From the NCBI GenBank assembly GCA_914767715.1, contig OU612070.1:20076025-20140024 (forward strand): DNA of 64,000 nt, in the 5' to 3' direction. Shown here in pieces: positions 1 to 11,300 of the stretch; position 1 is the first letter of the stretch; every line of letters begins with the position of its first letter. The DNA is from Membranipora membranacea (lineage: Eukaryota > Bryozoa > Gymnolaemata > Cheilostomatida > Membraniporidae). The notes beneath the pieces are model-generated. The model had not been told where the DNA came from. It saw only the letters and a list, made by a program, of their open reading frames with translations, and did not search any database. The translations under genes were made by a program, and so were the position numbers.

Positions 1-404
1 CAGTGTTTCTGAATGTTCAAAAAGTTGAGCATCATCAGATAATCTCTTCAAGGTGTTGGCAACTTATATTTGGCCAGAGACTTGAGGAGAGAGGTCTTTT
101 TGTGGCATATTTTAGCTATGTGGAGCTGTGTTTGATCCTTGATGTACACAGGCAATACTATTTCTCCCATTTTAAATTATCATAGCTTGAAAAAAGGTGT
201 TGAAGCACAAAGTGCCGGAGTTATCCTCCCTTTGAATTTCTACAGAAAGGAGTGGACAACCATCATCGTTGGTTGAAAACTGTACATTCTGCTGCTTCAC
301 AACTATTCAATCAAACAAAGAAACCTTTTTTATTAAATAAAGATATCAGTGTATATTATAAAATGCTCAGGACTACAATGATTGGATTATTAAATGTATT
401 TTAG

Positions 405-3400
405 GATTACTGACAGTAGACCCTAAGAAGCGGCTGACACTAGAAGATGTGAAACATTCACACTGGTTGTTTCCTGAGTCTGTACCCCAGACGCCCCTCA
501 TGACTCCTGATGTGCTCAATGGATCTCGGTCTACGCTCGGGTTCCAAATTCAGATGACCATGAACGCCTTCAACAAGGCCGCTAAGTCTGGCTTCAAACT
601 TAACTCAGTACTAAACGCCCCTCTAGCTCTGAGGAGAAAGCAAAAGAAGTGCAGTACAACCAGTCATAGTGACTCCTGTGATAGCAGGTATGATAAATGA
701 TACTGTATGATATGATGTTTAACTATGTGATTTGTGGTACTTTTTTACTCTGACATCTAGACTCAACTATTTATATCTGAACGTTAGAGTTAGCTTAGGA
801 TGAGTACCTAACATGGGCCTATATGTCGCTGTGCAAATCTTCTCCAACTTCATAGCACTATTTCATAATACTAATGGAATAGACTTCCATCAATTTTATG
901 AGCTAAGCGCACCTACATGTATGGTTAGTCAGATGCCTGAAATAAAATTCTCCGAAACACCGGTTGTATTAGCAGAGTGAACAGAAATGCTTATGTGTGA
1001 GTACGGTCTATCAGATAAAATGTAAAACAAAAAGTTGTCTTCTCCTTGAAATAAAAGAAACGAACATTGATTTATTGTCACATTTTTTGTCTCATTTTTA
1101 TCTTCACTCTTGTTAGCTTTAAATACAAATTAAATTCATGTTATTTTAGATGTAGTCAGTGTAGCCATGAGTCTAGAGGATGCAGTCTCTCACCATCTAG
1201 ACAACCACCCACTCCACCAGGCAAAGGTAAGAGTCATTTATACAGATATCTCGGCCTTCAAAAGACTTCCAGAACCTAAACTCAGACCATCATATCAACT
1301 TTACTACACAAACTTTACTTACAACTTGACGCAGTAATCCCATAAGCTCGTAGCAAACCTTGTCTTTAAATAAATTTCCCTAACATGACCCCTGACCATC
1401 ATATAAACTTGACTGTAATGCATACGATTTTATGACCTTGTATTTACCGGTAGAATGTAAATTTGCCTGAAAATAAGTCCAAGCCTATAATCATCTGCTC
1501 AAACAAAAGACAGCTATTCACGATTTTACAAAAATACTCTTCTCTCTCCCTTGTGGCACGAGGTCATCATAGTAACAGTAGTATTGTTCTATTACATAGC
1601 TTAGAATTGATCTGTTACAGTTTCACCCTGAATAAAGTATGAGAAAATCAAAATTATCGATATAAATAATCGGCTGTGGGGTGTTGTTTTGAGCAGATGT
1701 TCCACCAGTGCATTCCATCACATATTTAATGTGACCTATTTGGAATTATGGCAGATTTCAGTTATCTGGCTTCATCTTTCTTCACCATAAAAACATTGTG
1801 ATTTAATTTGACAAATTTATCAATCCTTAGTCACAGAGTTTTTGATGTAGTTAATGAAGTGTCTCGCAGTAATGACATAGAAGGTAGATCTATAGTCCCT
1901 GGTGATGGGTGGATATGTCACATCTTTTGGCACAAGAGTTTAAGCATATATCAGTTTGACATAAAATCATTCATGTTATACTCGTGTAGGAGTGGAATGT
2001 GATAATCGTCCCGCCTAACTGCAGACTTTGATGCATTAGCTTGTTGTGCCAACCAAATTAAAACAAGAGAATTGTAGCAGCGGGCAATCCTATTATGACA
2101 ATTTAGTTTTTGCACTAACACTATTATGTCTCGTGAACGAAGTCGAAACAGGTTTGGACATACACCTTCATGGAAGTTGCGCATGGGAAATTGCATGTGC
2201 TTTTTTATTGCCACAATAAACCAAAAAAACCAGTGTAGAAAAGTTTGAGGCTAAGAATCAATGCACCTTACAATTCACATATAACAGATCAGGTCTAATG
2301 GTCTGTCTGCAATCACAGCAAATCCCCTATTAGCTTTCATATACCCATAGATCCTCTGAGGATCAGCCGAAGCTAATATATTATCCATGTGAAGTGATAC
2401 AAAATGCTCTGAATACTGGATTTGCAACAGCTGCAGCTCAGCTAAGTCTGCTGTCAGTATGTATGGTCACAGTGGTGAGGTTGTGCAAACAGCCGAGGTT
2501 ACAATTGCTCAGTGTGATTTGACCATAACTTGTGTATGTTGCTCTTTATTCACTCAATGACCAGACGTGACGAATTATGCCCCATATACTGAATAACAAT
2601 ACAAGACAAGTTCTGACATCCTTTTCTTGATCCCTGATGATATATGTAATGTTGTTATACTTTGTATTACAGCTCGATCAGTTAGCCCAGCACCGCACAG
2701 CTCCGATCTGTCAAGATCAGAGAAGAGATCTGTTAGCCCTCTGAATCTGGTTATCAGATCATTTAGTCCTCATAGTAACTCATCAACACCAAGTACATCT
2801 ACATCTACGCCTGGAACCGCTCAGAGTACAGGTAAGCTTCACCCCCTTACACCCAACTAACTATGCTCAGTGAATAGGTAAGCCTGACCCTCACCCCTGT
2901 CTCACTATGCTCGTAGTACAGGTCACCCCCACCCCCTACCCCTGATGCACTATGCTCAAGTAAGCGTAGCCTCCCCCCCCCCCTGTCTCACTACGCTTGA
3001 ACCTTAGGCCTCAGAGCTCAGGTAGGCCGGACTTCCATTCCCTGTCTCACTATGACCTGACCAGCCTAACCCTACCCCCTAATGCTCTGCTCTCAAGTAA
3101 GCATATCCCCACCTCTGCCGTAATATAGGTAAGCCTAACCTACTTCCCCTGTGTCACTACGCGCAGAAAACAGATAAGCACTATCTCAGAGTACAATAAA
3201 TCTATTCCCCCTCCCTTCACTATACCAAGAGCACAGGTATATCTTCACCCCTATCAGGCCCCATACCCCCCCCCCTACCCTTTTCTATCTACGCACAGAA
3301 TACAGATTGATAAACCGGGAGTTAGCAGCTATAGCATGTGTGAATACTAGATTTAGGAATCCCGTTGTAACTCTGCACCTAGCAAGCCACGACAAGACAA

Positions 3401-3866
3401 GTAGTAGTTTAGGGTTGACAATTTAGAGATGCCATGTCACGATCAGCAATGATTATATCTGTAGTAAGGAACAAAATGTGTGGGTTTCAAACTTGATGAT
3501 GAAGATGATGATTGTAATGATAGACCGAAATGTAAAAATAACACCTGTGATGACATGTTTTTCCAACTGCCTGTCAGATTCACTATAATAGCTAGCTAAC
3601 AGGTAGACGGAATTATAAAAAAAGCACCTGTGATGATATGTTGTTTCCACTAGTCCTACCTGTCAGGTTCACTATAATTTTGTTGACCTATTACAGGGTT
3701 TATGCCGTTGAGGGTTATGGATACAAGCTCGCTGTATATATCATCAGATAGTGAAAGTTCATCACCAGCCCTGGACAGAAATAGTCCGGCATTATCCGCT
3801 GCTCATAAACGACATCTAGATAAATCGCTAGAACTCTCTCCACCCCCTGTTAAAGTTAAACGCTAA
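405..3866 (+). CDS. RPS6KA5: MSK1/2-type mitogen- and stress-activated kinase, C-terminal part (5' exons outside window)
   Basis: Coding exons 405-687, 1150-1226, 2673-2831 and 3697-3866 join in phase to about 228 residues and a TAA stop. Seen: the first exon opens inside the last helix of a protein kinase domain (LLTVDPKKRLTLEDV), followed by MTPDVL, a block matching the MSK extension (AFNKAAKSGFKLNSV) and NAPLALRRKQKK. Family knowledge: MSK1/2 (RPS6KA5/RPS6KA4) are nuclear kinases with two kinase domains, activated by ERK or p38, that phosphorylate CREB and histone H3; the PLAxRRKxKK basic stretch is their bipartite nuclear-localisation region. The remaining tail is Ser/Pro-rich with repeated SVSP/SFSP motifs and ends in a basic VKVKR. 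The usual activation-loop and N-terminal kinase parts are not in the window, so catalytic completeness cannot be judged. MSK1 and MSK2 cannot be told apart here; the symbol marks the family. The third intron begins with a repeat array built from its own donor. Confidence 0.88.
2826..3290. repeat. Donor-derived minisatellite in MSK intron 3
   Basis: About seven decayed units of 40-75 bp. Each has a GTAAGC or GGTAAGC-like start, a pyrimidine-rich CCCC block and CACTATGCTC or a variant. The first unit is the true exon-intron junction (ACAG then GTAAGCTTCACCCCC at 2832); good copies start at about 2878, 2960 and 3129. Confidence 0.75.
3541..3678. repeat. Tandem duplication in MSK intron 3
   Basis: CACCTGTGATGACATGTT...CTGTCAGATTCACTATAAT at 3541-3589 is repeated as CACCTGTGATGATATGTT...CTGTCAGGTTCACTATAAT at 3625-3678, just upstream of the last MSK exon. 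Confidence 0.75.
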
Positions 3867-4239
3867 ACACTCAGCGTTATGATCAAATAATACATCATCA
3901 GGCACTGCTATGGCACTGAACGATGGTTCTACCATCAACACCGCAGTGCACTCTCATCAGAATGAATCCATCGTCAAGCCTTGCGTCTATATTTCATTAT
4001 AAAATCGGATATTGGTGTGTTATTTTAAACGGACAGCCTTGCATACTGTATAATATGGCCTGTATGTGTGTATCTGGTAACCTTTGTTTCCAGATGAAGA
4101 ATATGCCTTCTGAAGTTTTATGATATTTAAGCAGTATGCCTTATACCAGGAAATAATTCATTTTGCCAAATATGATACCCAGGTCTCTACTCTAGATATA
4201 CATGTATGCCTAATGATGAGCACTCCAAAATTCTATGTA

Positions 4240-4245
4240 AATAAA
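4240..4245 (+). promoter_or_regulatory. Putative poly(A) signal of the MSK gene
   Basis: An AATAAA hexamer lies about 375 bases after the MSK stop codon, in A-rich 3' sequence. Position and orientation suit the MSK transcript; no transcript evidence is available. Confidence 0.45.
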
Positions 4246-5369
4246 AAAAATCCATTATGAAGGACAACTTTATATTATTTGCCTGACTCATACTTTAATC
4301 CTTACTTCATCTTTCTACTGACTATGATTTAAATGGCAAATTTTCTATTTTCGACTCTCTAGTTTATGAAATGGGTTTTTTACATTTTTTTGATCGCAAA
4401 TTGATTGTTATGGTGCCTATCTTTTTACTTATTATTTTGTATATTTTAGCAGAGAGGGAAATGATTTATCTTATGGCATTTTTATTCATCTATATCGCTG
4501 TACTGTATACTCTCATCTTTTATACGCATGCATCAAAAAGGTTTATCACTTCTTTAGCTTATTGTAGAAATGTGAAACACTGCTTTGAGTGTTATCTGTT
4601 TTCTCAAGACTTTTTGGGGCGTTCCGATTTATGAGATCACACTACCATTTTCAAACTGAGTAGGTGTTCATCTCTTATTATGGTTTTAAATCCTGCTTTG
4701 AGTGCCCAGCTATTTCTCTTGGCAGGGTATATGTCATTTGTCATTAAGCCCTGCCAACCGAATCACTTGGAAACTCAAAGAATTTGAGTCACGTCTAAAT
4801 GTAGTCTGTCTTGACAAGCGTTGCTGGTACCCTCCTCTCACCAACGAAGCTTGTCAAGATAGGCTAGGCTCAATGTAACAACAAAATGTTGGAAGTTCCC
4901 ATATATTTATTAGGCTGATACTTATATTGTACTATAAAATAACACCTAATGAAAAATAAAAAAAACTATGATACCAATACACCGAATAATGATAAAAAAT
5001 AACATGTTTTGGTTTGAGCATTTGATGTGTGAAAAAATAATACTACGTCTGACGCATGCACTTAGGATATCTTTATCTATCCTACTTCATCTGAAACTTG
5101 ACTGTGTAGTGAGAAAATTGTCCTCTTAGATTAAAAGTGTTGAGCCGCAGATTATGAGCAATAAAAAAGTTCTTGACAGATGGTTGCTATGGGGTGTTGT
5201 TATGAGACCAGTTTTGTTTACGGTAACCATGCCAACGGGAATGAAAATAGTGTACAAATGACTTGACAGTAAGATAAGGGTTGTGAATAATAATGCCTTG
5301 TCTCTTGTAACACAATTGCGAGAAACAGAAAACAAAATTATTCTCTTTTTCTTCTCTGATGTGGGTTGT
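4246..5369. other. Intergenic spacer between convergent MSK and peroxidase genes
   Basis: AT-rich DNA between two convergent genes. It contains one small foldback element at 4807-4861 and otherwise no exon with coding-like composition and usable splice sites. A hydrophobic 87-codon open frame at 4371-4634 looks like an AT-composition artefact. Confidence 0.6.
4807..4861. mobile_element. Small foldback element
   Basis: The arms TGTCTTGACAAGCGTTGCTGGT (4807-4828) and 4840-4861 are inverted copies with a short loop. The sequence CTTGACAAGCNTTGNTGGT also occurs in the left arm and inner flank of the element at 36574-36712, so the two may be related. Confidence 0.55.
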
Positions 5370-8300
5370 CTAAAAACATGCCTGTCTATCATCAAAGATC
5401 ACATCATCGATGGCGATTACGCCATTATTTCCCATCTCCACCTCGATAATCATCTAAAAAATACAATCCAAAATAATTACGCTGTCAACATGTCAAAGAG
5501 AGAAGTGGTGAGGTGTAGCTGAAAATGATAATGCATGTTGATTAGCTTGGCAAAGAATCTGCAAGTGAAATGCATCAGCCAAGTCGGTCAAATCCCATGT
5601 AGATAACGGTAATAGGGGTAGATATTCTCGCATCAGTAAAATTGGATACCCTGAAGTTGAATCTTTTCCATATCATGAATAGCATAATGAAGGTCTACTT
5701 CATAAGGGATAACAAAATCACTAGCTGAGGAATCTCCCCGCAGTCATTGTATGAGATTGACAGTAGAATATGTGAGTGTATATGTGGGTTACTGATACAC
5801 ATGAAATTCACCCCTGTACAAGGTAGGAGCAGGCAAGCTAGGCTAATGTAAGGAGAGCTCACCTCCATCAACAGAATGGGTAGTGACTGGGATTCGAACC
5901 AGCGACCCTCAGATTGACTAGCTCAAATCCCTGTCTGTTTCACATTGCATTTATTCTTACCTCGTGACTGACGGGAGATCCTGGTTGATCGTCTCTTGCC
6001 AGAGGGAACTGTTCGAATACCCAGTCTACAGTAGTGTTAACCACAGATCGTACAAGGTTACCTGGGTATCGACCACCAAGTGCCTGGTAGACATTGATCT
6101 TACCGGGGTTCGGTCCAGCCATAAAGCGAGATAAATGCAGGCAACCATCAACACCTGTAAATATAATATGTAATCGTCAGAATGGAGAGAGATGGGCTCC
6201 TAGCGTATTAATAGGATACAGCAGAGTTACAAAAAGTTGTCACATATGGGCATGATCCTATCCATTAGATTAATTCAAACGCTAAGTCTAAATTGAAATA
6301 GCTAGCATATTTTCTTCATATGATAGCACTGAGAAAAGTGGATTATCCATCATCAAAGCGCCACCCGCTCAACATTCCGACCAAGCGATGAGGATTTTTC
6401 TAGAAATATTGGTAACTGCTCAAGGTCGTGAGAAGTCTAAAAAGATAAATCGTCTGTTGCAGAATAATGGTAACCCTGCAAATTCCTGCAAATATACACA
6501 ATGTCACCAAGGTCCAATGTACTGGTAATGAGATTATCTGTATAATAAAAGCGTTCCATTGAGCTCCGATAAGGACATATTTAGCTCTCCTAATAGTCAA
6601 TGGTATATTTGCATAAACATCATGAGCTGATGCCTACCTTCAAATGGTTTGACTAGAATCCATGCCTTCCTTGCCCGGTTCCAGCTATTACCAACTTGGT
6701 GAAGGTAAAATTCACCTGCAAACAATGTCAAAAGCAATAAATTATCATCTCAATACATATTTTTAGAATCTCTAAGTGCCATAAAAATGATTTGGCAAAC
6801 CGGTAACTCTCGTTGACGGATCATTTGGAGGTGGTGTTGTTCTCACCAACACTGCAATCAATCAGTGAAACCTGTCACAGATCAGGGCGTTACTAAACCT
6901 GGAATAATCATTTATCTCACCTGATATAATACTTATCATGATCCTCTTCAAATTTGCAAATGAATTATTCACATCCTCCTAGAACTGATATAAATGTACA
7001 CTTGGCACACTGTTATCATCCGCCGCCCAAACCAGGTGGATGAAAGACGGTGTCACTCTTGTGCCGCCCCCCCCCCCCCCGTCCAATCAAACTAGGCACA
7101 TCAGACGTACATCCATGCCTGGGATGGAAACTGGTTGTGTGTGTATTGAATTCTCAATCAAAACATAATATTATTACGGGTTGACATGAAGAGAGCTTCA
7201 TGTTTAAATCAAGTTAGAGCACAACCATGTAGAAGAAGAATACAATTACCTAGGACAGGGGCGTTAGGTCCATAAGGTCGAGAAGGTGTGTTTACAAAGT
7301 TCATGTCTAGTCCGTCAGACCTCATCTGTTCTAAGAATGGACACATCTCTCTGTTATCAAACTGACAGAACTGAGCTCCAGTAAACCATGTGTTTCTGTA
7401 AGCTAAAATACAGAGCAAAACATTATTAGTGTTACACCATTGTTCTTTGTATCACACCACACTTTCTATTGTGTGCTGTTTTGTCATGGTTAGAATTTCA
7501 AGGTTCTGAAGTAAAGAACTTTGGCAACTGGTACCAATGGCCAAATTCACCTCCTCAAAATTGAGAAACGTTTGAGCCGCGTGAGAATTCTGCTGAGCTT
7601 CACAGTGATCACCTCAAGAAATCATGTACAAGCTTCAGTTATTAATACATACATGACTGTAGCCTGGTGCCGCGTATGATCGGTGCTTGTGTAGTGGTTG
7701 TTGTTGTAGTTGTTGTTGTAGTTGGTGCGAATGTTGGTAATGTTCCGAGGGCCTCCCATCTAGGCTTCCAGTGTGTATCCTCAATGACTGCTTTTAGATG
7801 GAAAGGAGATTTGTGGATCATTCTGAAGTAAGCTTTGGCGAAATCTTGGAGGAACAGTGTGTTGTTTGCAGCATATGCCTCAACCTGCAATAAAATTCAT
7901 GAAGTCCAGTTAGGTGATGGAGCAGGGATTTTTAGTAATTTGTTTACATAATAAGCCGCCAATTAGAAGAAAAATTGAACTGAAGAAAATAAGGGCAATA
8001 AAACTTTTGAACTTTAAAAAATTGGTGATCTGAACTAATCTAACAGATCTTGGCAACTAGTTAAATATTTTGGCAAGGGGTTTGTTAGGTGACTCAGTAG
8101 GATTATAGAGTATATTTTTATCTCTATTTAGAAATCTATGAGGTTGTAAAACACAAAAACCTCTGATATATATGTGGGCATGTCTTTTTTTAGATTCGTG
8201 ACAATTATTATTTGAAGCTCAAAGTCAAGTAATTAAATCTTCATAACGGAAACAATTACTGACTTGGTGAGTATTTTTAGTTGTGTCAGTGTCATACTCT

Positions 8301-11300
8301 CGTGCTAGGATGGCGACGTAAATATTACGAAGCCAATAAAACTAGATTAAAATGAGGATGCTATAAATGGGACAGCAGGAGATTGTCAGTGAAGCCCTAG
8401 CACTGGGTGGTATCAGAAAAGACCATCAGGTCTTTCAACGAAGCCCTGGAAGGTATAAGACATTAACGTCAGGTGCACACTGATCACATGTACATTGTAT
8501 AAATATCTCCGATTGATAGAGAGTGAACTAATTCACTCAGCATGAGTACCATCACAGGGAATTTGGTGTGACGACCCGAGGTCTATTTCATTAATTAGGG
8601 GCGAGAACATGTTACATACTCAAACTAAATTGACTCTAACAATCAGAGATACACATGTTAATAGTGTAGTATGGATGACAGTGTGCGTCAGGTGCCCTGG
8701 AGATTAAAGACATGAGTGTCGGGTCTTTATATACACTTACACTATCTCTTGATTCAGTACGTGGGCACAAATGAGGATCTTCGTGTGTGCACTCCTCCAG
8801 AAGAGAGAAGTTAGACAGAAGGGCGATATCAGATCCTAACATGATAAGACTACCTGGTACATCTCCTCCTAGATTCACCCAACTCTGGTTCAACTCAGGT
8901 CTAAAAATCATTAATACAATTAGTCAAACATAATTATGATTAGATATATTACATATAACTTTTTATTTGTTGCTTCACTTGGCCTAGAAATCATTCATAG
9001 AATTGGTCAATTTAAATTTTACATGCAATATATATCTACGCCAAAAAAGTAATAACAGGAATAGTCAATCATAATTATATTTAAAACGTTTTAATTGTTG
9101 CTTCACCTGACTTAAATCAAAAATATGCAACAAAGATCCCGAGAAGCCTTTTGTACGGTTCCCTTAAAGTTAAAAATAAATGATTCACAAGTTGCGTTCA
9201 AAAGAAATATAATTTGGCACTTTTGACAAGTAGTTTTGACTTAGATATGCGCCACTTTGGTGAAAGGAGGTGATAAAAAAAAACGCTAAATAGGAGACAC
9301 TTACACCGATGTTCTGTTTCCGATTCTCCATGTGTTACGGATATCCAGAAGCTGTTTGTAGTAGTCGTTGTCAAACCAGTCTGGAGTCTTATCCCAGGTA
9401 CCTCCGTCTGGTGTGTTAAATCTACCCAGAGTATGGGCGCCTGAAAAAAATTAATAATTCACTTTTATTCTCTAGCACGCTTTTGGGTGTTTCCTTAAAT
9501 ATACAAAGAGCAGTAGAGAATTGCGAGGATGGAAGGTCTTTATAATTACCACATCAACAGTATTGTTGAATATGAGAGATTGGACCACACCCTTGCTATG
9601 ACCTGGAGATGAAATGAGAGGTGCAAGATATGATGAATATGGCCAATGTTGACAGCAGCGGAATTCATGATACGGACCTCCTGTACAACACTTGACTTTC
9701 CAGCTCCGAAATTCTTGCCGCTTCGGCTGATACAAATCATAGCATGCATTGTGAAGAAGCTGGCTAAGGCAGACTACCTATTGTTTTGGAAAGATTAATG
9801 ATAGCACTAATATATTCATTGGTTGGTGCATGGAAATGATTTAATCAGCGTTATTCATGAGATGGGTGTGGGGTGTGCCTCCCTTTCATCAAAGACACCG
9901 TCGTTAACTCTGACATGATTGCCATGTACTTAGATTAAGCGAGTTAAGCTGACAAAAAATGTTAAAATCAACCAGTTTGCTGCACATGCAAATTATATCA
10001 GTCGGGATGAGTTCCAGAACTGCGCGGACTCTTCCAGCAGGTAGGATGGGGTACCCTCCCACCCTACCTTCCCATGGTGATGTGATGAGGGATGGTTACG
10101 GACTTTCTCAGTGATGTGATCAGTGTTGATTACGTGTGAACTACAGTTATTTAATCTCTTAATAAGATTAACTTATAATGGTTGGATGATGAGTTATAAG
10201 TCCAGATTATATATTCAGATTATATCAGAGATCACGTAAGATTATAAACAGGATTATAAGGAATATAGACTGGGCTTATAAGAGACAACCAGTGGTGAAA
10301 CAATGCATGGAAGTTATCATAGTCAAGAGATTATAACGTGTAGAATGTGCAACTGTGCTTAGTTATTACATCACATCACATCTTACCTATCACATCACAT
10401 CTTACCTATCACATCACATCGACCATAACCATAATGTTTAGTCACCATAAGCATAATATTATTGGTAATTATAAATATTTGTGTCTTGGAATAAGAGAAT
10501 TTTGATGGCCTGGCAACCATGGATAGTTGCTGGACAGCAGTCTCTCAGTGTTTTCTTTTTTTTTACAAACGAGAAAACTAGTAGCTAGAAGCTAGGAAAG
10601 CTTTAGTTTAAATAGGACAGCTTATAGTAGCATTTCATTATCAACCACTTTCCCAACAAAGTGGTTAATAATGAAATGCTTCTACCAGCTATCCCGGCAC
10701 AGTTCAAGCGCTTAAACTAAGAAAGCTTAGAAAGCTTAGAAAGCTACAAAAGCAACTAGCAAGAAAGCTAGAAGTGAGTAAGCACATACCCATGAGAGCT
10801 ACATAGTCTGATGTGTTCAGGCCAAACTGATCCTTGAAGAATGCGTTGGCATCGTGATGAAGTGGGCAGAAAGTGTGAGAGAAGAACAGAGGTACTCCAC
10901 AATCCTGTCGTCCCCAGAAGAATGGGATCTCTGGTACGCAGTGCGTTCCTTTACAACCTGTTAAAATTTCAAATTATGTTTAAACAAGGCGTTAGTGACT
11001 ACTCCTTGGTTTAAATAGGTGAACAGACAAACCAAGAACAACAGACGGTGGTTTCAATTTAATTCCTGAGATTAGAAAATTTTGAGATTCTGTGGAAGCA
11101 ACAGAGAAAATACCGAGAACATCATGATTTAGGGATTGATCGCATAGATTAGCTGGAAGCTTAAGTGGTTAGACTATGGTCCAGGTTGCTGTATGTGGTT
11201 TTACGATCAACCACTGCCTCAAGGACAGTAGGGTGGTGGCTGATTACGGAGTGCCACCAACGTCAACTCAGGCAGGAGATAAGCCAATTAGCCACAACAT

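Noticed and set aside
1-404. Search for the preceding MSK kinase exon
   Set aside because: The open frame at 3-185 has no kinase motif; the stretch reads as intron, so the earlier exons are outside the window.
4371-4634. Hydrophobic 87-codon frame downstream of MSK
   Set aside because: Phe/Ile/Leu richness follows from AT-rich DNA; no family resemblance, and it lies in a 3' flank.
5940-5960. Stop codon just after peroxidase exon 11 as the true end
   Set aside because: A strong GTAAGA donor precedes it, and a downstream exon supplies the missing MAM end in frame.
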